From Pseudomonas putida (GTDB lineage: Bacteria; Pseudomonadota; Gammaproteobacteria; Pseudomonadales; Pseudomonadaceae), in assembly GCF_022627325.1 (NCBI RefSeq), contig NZ_JAETZZ010000001.1, forward strand, positions 496,001-560,000: a DNA stretch of 64,000 nt. Direction: 5' to 3'. Made by a program: the position numbers and the translations under genes. Shown piece by piece: positions 9,810 to 18,294 of this stretch. Positions within the stretch are counted from its first letter, which is position 1, and each line of letters begins with the position of its first letter. The notes below the pieces were generated by a model. It searched no databases, was not told the DNA's origin, and was given only the letters and a program-made list of their open reading frames with translations.

Positions 9810-10031
9810 TCAGAGCTCTTTGACGGTACGAACCTGGTCTTTGTTCAGGCGTGTACGCTTGCCATCGAGTTGCTCGAACTCATAGAAGCCAGAGTCCTCG
9901 TCGAAGGACGGAGTGTCCACAGCCTGGATCTCGCGGCCGTCGTTCAGGGTGATAACGGTCGGCGAGGCGCAGCCAGCGAGGGCGCCCAGGCCCAGGGCGA
10001 GCATGAAGGCGGGAAGGGTCCGTTTAATCAT
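9810..10031 (-). CDS. YgdI/YgdR-type small lipoprotein
   Basis: A 73-aa precursor with a lipoprotein signal peptide (MIKRTLPAFMLALGLGALAG, then Cys21 of the LAGC lipobox) and a mature domain TVITLNDGREIQAVDTPSFD with two short SH3-like strands typical of YgdI/YgdR. It is probably anchored in the cell envelope; the function of the family is not known. It is monocistronic and convergent to nothing; tRNA-Pro lies downstream on the same strand. Confidence 0.9.
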   Translation of the reverse strand: MIKRTLPAFMLALGLGALAGCASPTVITLNDGREIQAVDTPSFDEDSGFYEFEQLDGKRTRLNKDQVRTVKEL

Positions 10032-10206
10032 CGTGTTTCTCCAGTGCGATGGTGCTAGATGACGTTAAGACGCAAGGCGTCTGCGCAAGTTCCTTGCACA
10101 GTGCAGCATAGCGCCAAACCCAGGGTATTGACCTGGGTCTGTCGGAGTTGTCGCAGGGCAGGCTGTGATATAAATGCGCCATCCCTTTCTCCTGCGATGG
10201 ACACTC

Positions 10207-10746
10207 ATGAAAGCCAAGGCAGATACCCCCTTCGTGGCCCTGAACATTGCCGTGCTGACCGTCAGCGACACCCGGACCTTTGAAACCGACACCTCCGGGC
10301 AGACCTTCGTCGACCGCCTGACTGCGGCGGGCCACCAGCTGGCTGAGCGCAAGCTGCTCAAGGACGATCTCTACAAGATCCGCGCCCAAGTCGCCACCTG
10401 GATCGCCGATGACAGTGTGCAGGTCGTGCTGATTACCGGCGGCACCGGCTTCACGGGGCGCGACAGTACGCCTGAGGCTGTGGCCTGCCTGCTGGACAAG
10501 CAGGTAGAAGGCTTCGGTGAATTGTTCCGGCAGATCTCCGTCGCCGATATCGGCACGTCCACCGTTCAGTCGCGCGCCTTGGCCGGCCTGGCCAACGGCA
10601 CGCTGGTATGCTGCCTGCCGGGCTCGACCAATGCTGTGCGCACCGGTTGGGACGGCATCCTCGCCGAGCAACTCGATGCCCGCCATCGTCCGTGCAATTT
10701 CGTTGCGCACCTGAAGCAGGTTGCGGCCTGTGAAAGCCGTGGCTGA
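10207..10746 (+). CDS. moaB: Molybdopterin adenylyltransferase-type protein MoaB
   Basis: MogA/MoaB-fold enzyme of molybdenum cofactor synthesis that adenylylates molybdopterin before metal insertion. The 179-aa length fits. Motifs include NIAVLTVSDTR near the start, LITGGTGFTGRDSTPEA and CLPGSTNAVRTGWDGI. I chose ATG 10207 (MKAKADTPF) because the conserved domain begins directly after it; an ATG at 10174 is in frame. The 3' end overlaps the moeA start region, so the two are translationally linked. Confidence 0.92.
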   Translation: MKAKADTPFVALNIAVLTVSDTRTFETDTSGQTFVDRLTAAGHQLAERKLLKDDLYKIRAQVATWIADDSVQVVLITGGTGFTGRDSTPEAVACLLDKQVEGFGELFRQISVADIGTSTVQSRALAGLANGTLVCCLPGSTNAVRTGWDGILAEQLDARHRPCNFVAHLKQVAACESRG

Positions 10747-11956
10747 GGCATCTCCGGCCCGGCCACTGATGGCGGTGGAGGAGGCGCTGGAGCGCCTGCT
10801 GGCCTTGGCCGAGGCCGCGCCGATCAGGGACATCGAAACCGTCTCGCTGGCAGAGGCCGAGGGCCGGGTGCTGGCGACCGACCTGGTGGCCTCGCTCGAC
10901 CTGCCGCCCTGGCCCAACAGTGCCATGGATGGTTACGCACTGCGTCTGGCCGATTACCAAGGCCTGCCGTTGCCCGTCAGCCAGCGCATTTTTGCCGGGC
11001 ACGCGCCCGAGCCTTTGCAGCCCGGCACGTGCGCACGGATCTTCACCGGTGCCCCGCTGCCGGCCGGTGCCGACTGCGTCGAGATGCAGGAAAACATCGA
11101 GGTGCTGGAGGATGGCCGGGTACGTTTTCTCGAGCGGATGAGGCTTGAGCAGAATGTCCGCCCCCAGGGCCAGGAAACACGCCAGGGTGAACGGGTGATG
11201 GTCGCAGGTACGCGCCTGGGCCCGATCGACATGGGGTTGGCCGCAACGTTGGGGCATGCTCGGCTGCAGGTGGTGCGCCGGGTACGGGTGGCCGTGTTGT
11301 CCACCGGTGACGAGCTGGTCGAGCCTGGGTTGCCACTGGGCCCAGGGCAGATCTACAACAGTAACCGGCGCCTGCTGGTTAGCTGGTTGCAGCGCCTGGG
11401 CTGTGAAGTGCAGGACATGGGCATCCTCCCTGATGACCTGGTGCGCACTCGCCAATGCCTGGCCAGCTTGGGTGATGTCGACCTGATCCTGTCCACCGGG
11501 GGTGTCTCGGTGGGCGAGGCCGATTATCTGGGCGCGGCGCTGCGTGAGGCGGGCGAGCTAGCCTTGTGGAAGCTGGCGATCAAACCCGGCAAGCCGCTGA
11601 CATTCGGGCACTATCAAGGCGTGCCGGTGATCGGCCTGCCCGGCAACCCTGCGTCGACACTGGTGACCTTCGGCCTGCTTACGCGCCCGTACTTGCTTCG
11701 CCGCCAAGGGGTGGCGCAGGTCACTCCGCTACGTTTCGACGTCCCTGCAGGTTTCGACTGGCCCAAGGCCGGAACCCGGCGCGAATACCTGCGGGCGCGG
11801 ATCGATAACGGCCGGGTGCACATCTACAAGAACCAGAGCTCTGGTGTGCTGCGCAGCGCCGCCTGGGCTGACGGTTTGGTGGAGGTGCGCGAAGGCAGCA
11901 CGCCGCGGCAGGGTGACAGCGTCACGTTCATCCCACTGAGCGAACTACTTGGCTGA
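10730..11956 (+). CDS. moeA: Molybdopterin molybdenumtransferase MoeA
   Basis: Inserts molybdate into adenylylated molybdopterin. About 408 aa, standard for MoeA. Motifs: PPWPNSAMDGYALR (substrate pocket), RIFTGAPLPAGADCVEMQE, VAVLSTGDELVEPG, STGGVSVGEADYL and GLPGNPASTLVTF. The start is uncertain: the GTG at 10730 has AAGCAGG nine bases upstream and lies inside moaB; a TTG at 10721 is the alternative. The stop overlaps the convergent glycosyltransferase gene by 12 bp. Confidence 0.93.
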   Translation: MKAVAEASPARPLMAVEEALERLLALAEAAPIRDIETVSLAEAEGRVLATDLVASLDLPPWPNSAMDGYALRLADYQGLPLPVSQRIFAGHAPEPLQPGTCARIFTGAPLPAGADCVEMQENIEVLEDGRVRFLERMRLEQNVRPQGQETRQGERVMVAGTRLGPIDMGLAATLGHARLQVVRRVRVAVLSTGDELVEPGLPLGPGQIYNSNRRLLVSWLQRLGCEVQDMGILPDDLVRTRQCLASLGDVDLILSTGGVSVGEADYLGAALREAGELALWKLAIKPGKPLTFGHYQGVPVIGLPGNPASTLVTFGLLTRPYLLRRQGVAQVTPLRFDVPAGFDWPKAGTRREYLRARIDNGRVHIYKNQSSGVLRSAAWADGLVEVREGSTPRQGDSVTFIPLSELLG

Positions 11957-13192
11957 ACGCCCAAGCCACGGGTCTGAAGGTTGCGGGGCGGTGGCAGATG
12001 CCGACTGGGTCAGGCGCATGTGCACGGTCTCCAGTTGCTGCGCCGCCACGCTCCAGTCATGGCGCTGCCGGGCGAACTGGCGGCCGGCCTGGCTCAGTTG
12101 GCTCATGCGCCAGGGTTGGTTGAGCAACTGGGTAATCAGCAGTGCCAACTGGTCACCGTCATCACTGCCCAGGTAATGCTCGCCGCTGTTCACGGCAAGG
12201 CCTGAAACCCCCTTGCTGGTGGTGATCACCGGCAGCCCGGCAGCCATGGCTTCGAGAATCTTCACCTTGGAGCCGCCGGCGTAGCGCAGGGGGGCGAAGA
12301 ACAGCGCCGAGCGCCGCTGCAGTTCGCGAAGGTCAGGGCGATAACCTAACCATTCGATGCGGGGATCGTTCCAGTGCAACTTCCATGAGGCCGGCATGGC
12401 ATGCCCGGCTATGGCCAGGCGCACAGCAGGGTTGCTCATCCACACCTGAGGCAGGATTTCTTCCAGCGCCCATTCGATGGCCTCAAGGTTCGCGCCGTAT
12501 TCGAAGTTGCCAACGAACAGCAGGCGCTGACTGTGCAGCGCGGGGCATACCTGTTCGTAATACGCGCAATCTACACCGTTGACCACGACGTTCACTGGGC
12601 GCCCGCTGATCTGGCTGATCAGGTCGGCGTCATGGGCGCTCACCGCCACCACTTCGGTGGGTTGGCAGAGTACGCGTTGCTCCCAGCGACGATAGCGCCA
12701 GCGATCGAACGCGTTGAGTGGGCGTAGCCAAAGTGGCAAGCGGTCATGGCAGGCGGCGCCCATTACCGATTCGAGTGTGTGTTCGCTGAGCATGTAGGGC
12801 AGGCCGCGGGCCTGCAGGGCTTTTTCGAAGGGTTGGAAGGCATAGCTGTGTTCGATCTGGATGACGTCCCAGGGCTCGTCCAGCAATTGCTCGAAACGGT
12901 GGCGCAGGCAAGGTGCCAAGCCATTGATGATTGCCCGCATGGGGTAGTCGATGATCGGTGAGGCCAGCAGATTGAGCGGGCTGTGCAAGGCTCGGCGGGG
13001 GAGTACGATCAGCCGTTCGACCAATGGCTCCAGCGCTGCGCGGGTGGCATCGTTGAGCGGGATTTTCGACTGCACCAGCAAGGTGATCCGATGCCCGTGC
13101 TGCGCCAGGGCGCGTAGCAGGTGGTATTGCCGGGTCTTGCTGCCACTGGTGGTTGGCCAAGGCAGGTAGGGCAGCGTCCAGAGTATGCGCAT
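11945..13192 (-). CDS. Family-4-type glycosyltransferase
   Basis: GT-B fold retaining glycosyltransferase, 415 aa. The N-terminal half begins MRILWTLPYLPWPTTSGSKT, typical of a GT4 acceptor domain; the C-terminal half has LLFVGNFEYGANLEAIEWAL and GGSKVKILEAMAAGLPVITT, which includes the E-x7-E-like donor-sugar motif. Both donor and acceptor are unknown; no polysaccharide genes surround it, so it is an orphan. The ATG at 13192 has AGGA nine bases upstream; an in-frame TTG at 13201 is less likely. It is tail-to-tail with moeA. Confidence 0.85.
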   Translation of the reverse strand: MRILWTLPYLPWPTTSGSKTRQYHLLRALAQHGHRITLLVQSKIPLNDATRAALEPLVERLIVLPRRALHSPLNLLASPIIDYPMRAIINGLAPCLRHRFEQLLDEPWDVIQIEHSYAFQPFEKALQARGLPYMLSEHTLESVMGAACHDRLPLWLRPLNAFDRWRYRRWEQRVLCQPTEVVAVSAHDADLISQISGRPVNVVVNGVDCAYYEQVCPALHSQRLLFVGNFEYGANLEAIEWALEEILPQVWMSNPAVRLAIAGHAMPASWKLHWNDPRIEWLGYRPDLRELQRRSALFFAPLRYAGGSKVKILEAMAAGLPVITTSKGVSGLAVNSGEHYLGSDDGDQLALLITQLLNQPWRMSQLSQAGRQFARQRHDWSVAAQQLETVHMRLTQSASATAPQPSDPWLGRSAK

Positions 13193-13243
13193 GAACCACA
13201 ATCCTCGCTAAAGGCTGCAGACAAAAAACGCGCCCATTGGCAG

Positions 13244-13354
13244 TCAGCGGATGGCTGCAACCGGCACGCGTCCATACATTTCAGTAAAGCCCACGCTATC
13301 GTCTTCGCCGAGGTAGTCGCTGTGGTCGATCCTGCAGGGGGTCAGAACGCTCAT
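13244..13354 (-). CDS. Possible 36-aa small protein upstream of the glycosyltransferase
   Basis: A minus-strand frame of 36 codons encodes an acidic, cysteine-containing peptide beginning MSVLTPCRIDHSDYLGED and ending GRVPVAAIR. Third codon positions are G/C-rich like real genes nearby, and it sits 51 bp before the glycosyltransferase in the same direction. There is no convincing ribosome site. It could be a genuine small ORF or chance; no family is recognised. Confidence 0.3.
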   Translation of the reverse strand: MSVLTPCRIDHSDYLGEDDSVGFTEMYGRVPVAAIR

Positions 13355-13640
13355 TTCACACGCTCGACTTGGCGCTGCACCTAGGGCTGATGGGTCGCTC
13401 TGCCAGGGTTCTGGCGTTAAAAAAGTCAAAAAAACGACTCTTTTGTCGCTAAATACCGGCATTGGCCAAATATTTGTCGATCATGCGCCTGATGGCCGAA
13501 GCTTTCAATCGGTTGATGCACGGCGGACGATTTTTGTGCAAATACATGCGGGTCTTAGTGCTAGGTCAGCTCCTGCATGCAGCAATCTGCCGCCGCCTGT
13601 GGTCGAGATCTGCAATGGGCTGTCCCTTGGGAGAAGCGTA
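13355..13640. other. Divergent intergenic region without a recognised gene
   Basis: This stretch separates the minus-strand glycosyltransferase unit from the plus-strand lipid kinase. It contains an A/T-rich patch (about 13418-13455) with runs of A and a short inverted repeat CGAC/GTCG, a likely place for divergent promoters. No RNA gene or operator is evident. Confidence 0.5.
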
Positions 13641-14522
13641 ATGGGTAAGGCAATGGTGATCCTGCACGGCAAGCAGGCGATGAACGAAGATGTGCGCACG
13701 GCTGTCCTCGCCCAGCGTGAGCGGGGCTGGACGTTGGATGTGCGGGTGACCTGGGAGGCGGGTGATGCCCAGCGGCTGGTGGCCGAGGCGCTGGCCGCCG
13801 GCTACACCCATGTGGTCGCAGGGGGTGGCGACGGTACTTTGCGTGATGTTGCCGAAGCCATGGGGCAGGCAAATACACAGGCCAGCCTGGCACTGCTGCC
13901 GTTGGGCACCGCCAACGATTTCGCCAAGGCTGCGGGCGTGTCATTGCAGCCGGCTGAGGCATTGGCGCTGCTGGACATGCCGGCTCGGCCAATCGATTTG
14001 GGCAAGGTTGGCGACCAGATGTTTCTGAACATGGCCACCGGCGGGTTCGGCAGTCAGGTCACTGCCAACACCTCCGAGGACCTGAAGAAGGTACTGGGCG
14101 CAGCGGCTTACTTGTTTACCGGGCTGTCGCGCTTCAGTGAGTTGCAGGCCGCGTCTGTGGAGCTGACAGGCCCGGACTTCCACTGGCAGGGTGACTTGCT
14201 GGCGCTGGGCATCGGCAATGGCCGCCAGGCAGGTGGTGGCCAGGTTTTGTGTGGCGATGCCCTGGTGGATGACGGCCAGCTCGACATCGCTATCCTGCCG
14301 GCACCGCAAGAAGTGGTAGGGGCACTGCGTGAGCTGCTGGCCGGCGAAGGGCTGTTCGTTCGGGCTCGCTTGCCCTGGGTCGAAATCAAAAGCTCCCAAG
14401 GCCTGGACATCAACCTCGACGGTGAGCCGTTACAGGCTGACAGCCTGCGCTTCGAGGCCCTGCCTGCGGCGCTGCGTTTGCACCTGCCGCCAAATTCGCC
14501 GCTGCTCAGTCATCCAGGCTGA
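13641..14522 (+). CDS. YegS-like lipid kinase (diacylglycerol kinase catalytic fold)
   Basis: A 293-aa ATP-dependent lipid kinase. The diacylglycerol-kinase catalytic motifs are clear: HVVAGGGDGTLRDVAEAMG (nucleotide-binding loop), LLPLGTANDFAKAAG, and LDINLDGEPLQ near the C-terminus. Length matches E. coli YegS (about 299 aa); YegS phosphorylates phosphatidylglycerol in vitro, but the native lipid is unknown. I chose ATG 13641 because it has GGGAG seven bases upstream and starts the conserved fold; an upstream frame to 13443 lacks homology signs. The end overlaps the convergent regulator gene by 17 bp. Confidence 0.88.
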   Translation: MGKAMVILHGKQAMNEDVRTAVLAQRERGWTLDVRVTWEAGDAQRLVAEALAAGYTHVVAGGGDGTLRDVAEAMGQANTQASLALLPLGTANDFAKAAGVSLQPAEALALLDMPARPIDLGKVGDQMFLNMATGGFGSQVTANTSEDLKKVLGAAAYLFTGLSRFSELQAASVELTGPDFHWQGDLLALGIGNGRQAGGGQVLCGDALVDDGQLDIAILPAPQEVVGALRELLAGEGLFVRARLPWVEIKSSQGLDINLDGEPLQADSLRFEALPAALRLHLPPNSPLLSHPG

Positions 14523-15165
14523 TGATTTTCTCGCGTACGGCGAACAGTACCAGCCCCGCAACGTCGTAGATCTGCAGGCGTTTCATGATCTGCGAGCGAT
14601 GGGTTTCCACCGTTTTGATCGACAAGGCAAGGCCGGCAGCGATCTCGCGGGTGGATTTGCCCCGTACGATCAGGCGCAGGATTTCCAGCTGCCGCGCAGT
14701 GAGGTTATGGCGGTCGATGTTCGGCTGCTTGCCCTGCTGCGCACGCATGAGTGCCTGGTTGATCACCGTGTGGGCGATGGCCGGGCTGAGGTAGCGCTCG
14801 CCACTGCGCAGTGCTGCCAGTGCCTGCTCCAGCTCCATTGCGGTGGCATCTTTGAGCAGGTAGCCGTGGGCGCCGCTTTCCAGGGCGCGCATGATCAGGT
14901 CCGGGTCGGTGTGCATGGACAGGATCAGCACTTTGCAAGGGTTGCCTGAGGCGCGCAGCAAGGTGAGCGCATCGAGGCCGCTGGTCATGCGCATGGAAAT
15001 GTCGAGCAATACGATGTCGGGCGCCAGTTGCTGAGCTTGCTCGAGCAGTTGGCCGCCATCGTCGGCTTCGCCGACCACGGTGTAGCCAGGGATGTCAGAC
15101 ACCAAGGCACGTACCCCGGCTCGAATCAGCGAATGGTCATCGACCAGCAGCAGTCTACAGGTCAT
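14506..15165 (-). CDS. NarL/FixJ-type response regulator
   Basis: A 219-aa DNA-binding response regulator. The receiver domain (1-120) has the acidic pair D9-D10, the phospho-acceptor D55 in VLLDISM, and the lysine in YLLKDA. A LuxR helix-turn-helix follows at about 153-210, with LTARQLEILRLIVRGKSTRE and KTVETHRSQIMKRL. Its start overlaps the stop of the upstream sensor kinase gene by four bases, so the pair is one operon. Target genes are unknown. Confidence 0.93.
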   Translation of the reverse strand: MTCRLLLVDDHSLIRAGVRALVSDIPGYTVVGEADDGGQLLEQAQQLAPDIVLLDISMRMTSGLDALTLLRASGNPCKVLILSMHTDPDLIMRALESGAHGYLLKDATAMELEQALAALRSGERYLSPAIAHTVINQALMRAQQGKQPNIDRHNLTARQLEILRLIVRGKSTREIAAGLALSIKTVETHRSQIMKRLQIYDVAGLVLFAVREKIISLDD

Positions 15166-16160
15166 TGGATAGCAGGTGTCCTGGCGCGTTCATCGGTGCG
15201 GGGTGTCCATGGGAACAAGACCTCGATGCGGGTGCCCAGGCCCAGCTGGCTGGTGATTTTCAGCGTGCCCTGCAGTGCTGTGGCACGCTCCTGCATGCCC
15301 GCCATGCCGCGCTGGCCTGCCTCGGCGGGATTGGCGGCGGGGATGAAGCCCTGGCCATCGTCCTCTATCGACAAGCTCAGGCCGGCGGGGCTGCGCTGCA
15401 GGCGGATGGTCAGGTTGTGCGCCTTGGCATGGCGCAATATGTTGGTGACCGCCTCTTGCGCGATGCGAAAAGCAGCCATGCTCACCTCCTCGCAAATGCC
15501 ACCCAGCCTTTGATGGCACTCCAGGCTCCAATGCATGTCGGTGCTTGCGAGCGTGCGCACCAGATGTGCACGCAGGCTGGCTTCCAGGCCAAGGCTTGCC
15601 AGCTGCCGTGGGTTGAGGATTGCAGAGACGTCGCGCACTTTGCTCAGCGTGTCATCGAGTGTGCTGCGCAGGGTGCCGCATTGGGCCTGCAGATCGCTTG
15701 GCAGCCGCCGCTGCAACCACTCCAGCTGTAATTTGGCAGCGGTCAGCAGTTGGCCAATGTCGTCATGCAATTCGCGGCTCAGGTGCTGGCGTTCGCTTTC
15801 CTGGACTTTGAGCATACGATCGGCCAGCTCTGCCGGGCGCAAGCTGATAGACCTGGCCCCTAGGCTCAGGTGCCAGCCGACCCCGCACATTGCTATCAGC
15901 TGTAACAGCATCAGGCTCGCCGGTATGGCATGCCCGGCGGTGAACAGCAGCAGGTTGGCAAATAGTGACGCCACGCACAGCACCGCGGTCGCCCAGCGCA
16001 ATGCAGCGGAGAGGGAGCGGCAACGCAGGGCATTTTTCAAGCGTGGGAGCATAGATGGGAAGCCACTGAAACCTTGCTGATGGAGGCCTTGCGCATGTCT
16101 TGCCGGAGGCTTTGGCGTGCTGCTTTCAATAAATGCCAAGTGCGCGTTGAGGCGATCCAT
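15162..16160 (-). CDS. NarX/DegS-type sensor histidine kinase
   Basis: Membrane histidine kinase, ~332 aa from the ATG at 16160. Two hydrophobic segments (about 56-80 and 81-105) precede a HisKA_3 dimerisation domain with the phospho-accepting histidine in HLSRELHDDIGQLLTAAK, and a C-terminal ATPase domain with EAVTNILRHAKA and LSIEDDGQGF. It has no periplasmic sensing domain, so it probably senses through its membrane helices or an accessory protein. The start is uncertain: GTG 16199 and ATG 16052 are in frame and none has a good ribosome site. The partner is the adjacent NarL-type regulator. Confidence 0.87.
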   Translation of the reverse strand: MDRLNAHLAFIESSTPKPPARHAQGLHQQGFSGFPSMLPRLKNALRCRSLSAALRWATAVLCVASLFANLLLFTAGHAIPASLMLLQLIAMCGVGWHLSLGARSISLRPAELADRMLKVQESERQHLSRELHDDIGQLLTAAKLQLEWLQRRLPSDLQAQCGTLRSTLDDTLSKVRDVSAILNPRQLASLGLEASLRAHLVRTLASTDMHWSLECHQRLGGICEEVSMAAFRIAQEAVTNILRHAKAHNLTIRLQRSPAGLSLSIEDDGQGFIPAANPAEAGQRGMAGMQERATALQGTLKITSQLGLGTRIEVLFPWTPRTDERARTPAIQ

Positions 16161-16430
16161 ATACGGGTGACCGGTACTTGTTAGTGGGCATGGTATCACT
16201 TCAGGACTGTTTGGTCGCGAGTGGGGTATTGCTTTGAAACCTCAAGGTTTGCGGGGCCATCAGGGGGCTGCGAAGGTCTGATTCGAGCAGCAGATAGCCA
16301 TCATCGATTGCCCTGGATGGCCCGCCCAGTTCAACTTGCGCGAGTACCGGTAAACAGGCTGTAGGAACTTTCGGCCCTTCACTAGTTGGCCCCGGATTCG
16401 GTCTTTCAGCGCTGCCTTAGTTGCAGGTCG

Positions 16431-16952
16431 TCAATGACTGCTAGTGCGTTTTTCTGCGCAAGTTGGGCGGCTGTCCATGGGGCCAGCCTGGGGTGTGTCA
16501 GCACGTTCGCTGTGCGTTTCCTGGCAAGGCGCACACGTTTGCGGCAATGGTTGGTCCAATGCGTTTGCCAGCTCAGCCAGCAAGGCGGTCTGTTCGCTGG
16601 CATCGAGGGCAAGCCGGCCGGTGTGCGTATCCACAAGCTCAAGTTGCCAGGCCAGGAGGGTCAGGCAGTCCGCCAGTGCAGGCAAGGCCTGATTGTGCAG
16701 GTGCAGTTGGCTGCAGGCCGGGGCGAGCAGTTGCTGCAAGGCGCAGGCGTATTGGGCGACTTCAAGCAGGCCCAGGCCGCTGGCGCGCCGGGCAAGAGTA
16801 TCGAGGGTGTTGATCAGGCAATGGCAGGCGTCAGGGTCATTGGCGATCAGTTCCAGGTGGTGCAGGCACTCCTGGGACTGGGTCAGCAACACTTGCGCAT
16901 CCAGCAGAAAGTCCTGCAGAGCGCTGCTGTCGAAAGCTGAACTGCCCATCAT
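16431..16952 (-). CDS. Hpt-like protein lacking the phospho-histidine
   Basis: About 173 aa from ATG 16952; a GTG at 17048 would extend it to 205 aa. The N-terminal ~90 residues look like a CheA-type histidine phosphotransfer bundle: FLLDAQVLLTQSQECLHHLE followed by LINTLDTLARRASGLGLLEV. In the position of the usual HTLKG motif the sequence reads DTLAR, so the histidine is replaced by Asp51. It is divergent from cheV, which suggests a chemotaxis or signalling role. Assignment rests on pattern similarity only. The final ~15 residues are in doubt because a protein-like tail is read in another frame (16406-16500). Confidence 0.55.
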   Translation of the reverse strand: MMGSSAFDSSALQDFLLDAQVLLTQSQECLHHLELIANDPDACHCLINTLDTLARRASGLGLLEVAQYACALQQLLAPACSQLHLHNQALPALADCLTLLAWQLELVDTHTGRLALDASEQTALLAELANALDQPLPQTCAPCQETHSERADTPQAGPMDSRPTCAEKRTSSH

Positions 16953-17303
16953 GTGGTCCCGGCCCGTAACGAGGGAGCGGGGGACGGCCAAGCCGTGTCG
17001 TTCGCTAGCAAAAGCCTGACTCCATTCATGCAGTGAGAATGGCGTCACATTAATGGCTAAAGGATAGCGCGAACATCAGGTTGCACCCGGTTGACGCTAG
17101 GGGTTTCCCTGATGGTGTTCTAGGGGTGGAGAGCTTCTCAAGGCCAATGTGTTCCCGGCCAGGCAGCTGCAGTAAAACATGATGTTAATATGATATCAAT
17201 TGGCTCGCGAAGCATTTTCGTTCAAGGGTCAAGCTGCGCATGCAGCAGCCGATACAGGGTGGATGAACTCACTTTATTCCGAATTGAGCCTGGGGGTTTT
17301 CCA
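16953..17303. other. Divergent intergenic region before cheV
   Basis: About 350 bp between the Hpt-like gene and cheV. It holds an A/T-rich patch at about 17176-17202 (AACATGATGTTAATATGATA), a reasonable promoter position. I see no operator or RNA gene. Confidence 0.5.
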
Positions 17304-18239
17304 ATGGCTGGCATTCTCGACACGGTAGACCAACGAACGCAACTGGTGGGTGAGAACCGCCTGGAAATCCTGATGTTCCGCCTGGCCGGGCGCCAGTTAT
17401 TCGCCATCAATGTGTTCAAGGTGCAAGAAGTGCTGCAGCTGCCCAAGTTGACATTGATGCCACAGCGCCACGCGTTCGTCTGTGGCGTGGTCAACCTGCG
17501 AGGGCAGACCTTGCCGGTGATCGACCTGTCCCAGGCAATCGGCATGCGCCCGCTGCAGCCGGGGCCGGACAGCACCATCATCGTTACCGAGTACAACCGC
17601 TCGGTGCAGGCGTTCCTGGTGGGTGGGGTCGATCGCATCGTCAACATGAACTGGGAAGCCATCATGCCTCCGCCTTCCAGCGCGGGCCGCCAGCATTACC
17701 TGACGGCGATCACCAAGGTGGACGAAAACCTGGTGGAGGTCATCGACGTCGAGAAAGTGCTGGCCGAGATCGTGCCTTACAACGCGAAGGTCTCCAACGA
17801 CAAGCTCGCTGACCCGATACTGGCGCGCGCCCGTGGCCGTGAAGTGCTGCTGGTGGACGACTCCAGCGTGGCGCTGGCGCAGCTGCGTGACACCCTGTCG
17901 CAACTGGGGATGAAACTGCATGTTGCCAGCGATGGCCTGAAGGCTTTGCGCATGCTCAAGGGCTGGGCCGATGCCGGCGAGGACATGAGCGAAAAACTGC
18001 TGATGGTGTTCACTGACGCAGAAATGCCGGAAATGGACGGTTATCGGCTGACCACGGAAATCCGCAGCGATGCCCGCCTGCGCAAGCTGTACGTGGTGTT
18101 GCACACCTCGCTGTCAGGCAGTTTCAACGAGTCCATGGTCAAGAAAGTCGGCTGCGACAATTTCCTTTCCAAGTTCCAGCCTGATCGCCTGGTCGACGTG
18201 GTCAAGCAGCGGTTGCTGCTGGATTCGACCACTGCGTGA
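17304..18239 (+). CDS. cheV: Chemotaxis coupling protein CheV (CheW-receiver fusion)
   Basis: Links chemoreceptors to CheA and is itself phosphorylatable. The 311-aa protein has an N-terminal CheW domain (about 15-160; e.g. GVVNLRGQTLPVIDLSQAIG) joined to a receiver domain (about 178-305) with acidic pair D185-D186, phospho-acceptor D238 in FTDAEMPEMDGY, and a lysine near the end. I chose the ATG at 17304, preceded by GGGGG; the open frame to 17190 has no supporting homology. Other che genes are not in the window, so this is one of several dispersed coupling proteins. Confidence 0.94.
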   Translation: MAGILDTVDQRTQLVGENRLEILMFRLAGRQLFAINVFKVQEVLQLPKLTLMPQRHAFVCGVVNLRGQTLPVIDLSQAIGMRPLQPGPDSTIIVTEYNRSVQAFLVGGVDRIVNMNWEAIMPPPSSAGRQHYLTAITKVDENLVEVIDVEKVLAEIVPYNAKVSNDKLADPILARARGREVLLVDDSSVALAQLRDTLSQLGMKLHVASDGLKALRMLKGWADAGEDMSEKLLMVFTDAEMPEMDGYRLTTEIRSDARLRKLYVVLHTSLSGSFNESMVKKVGCDNFLSKFQPDRLVDVVKQRLLLDSTTA

Positions 18240-18294
18240 TCAGTGCGGTAGCCGGGTATAATCTGGCATTTGGCACGGCACGAGGCAGGCAGGG

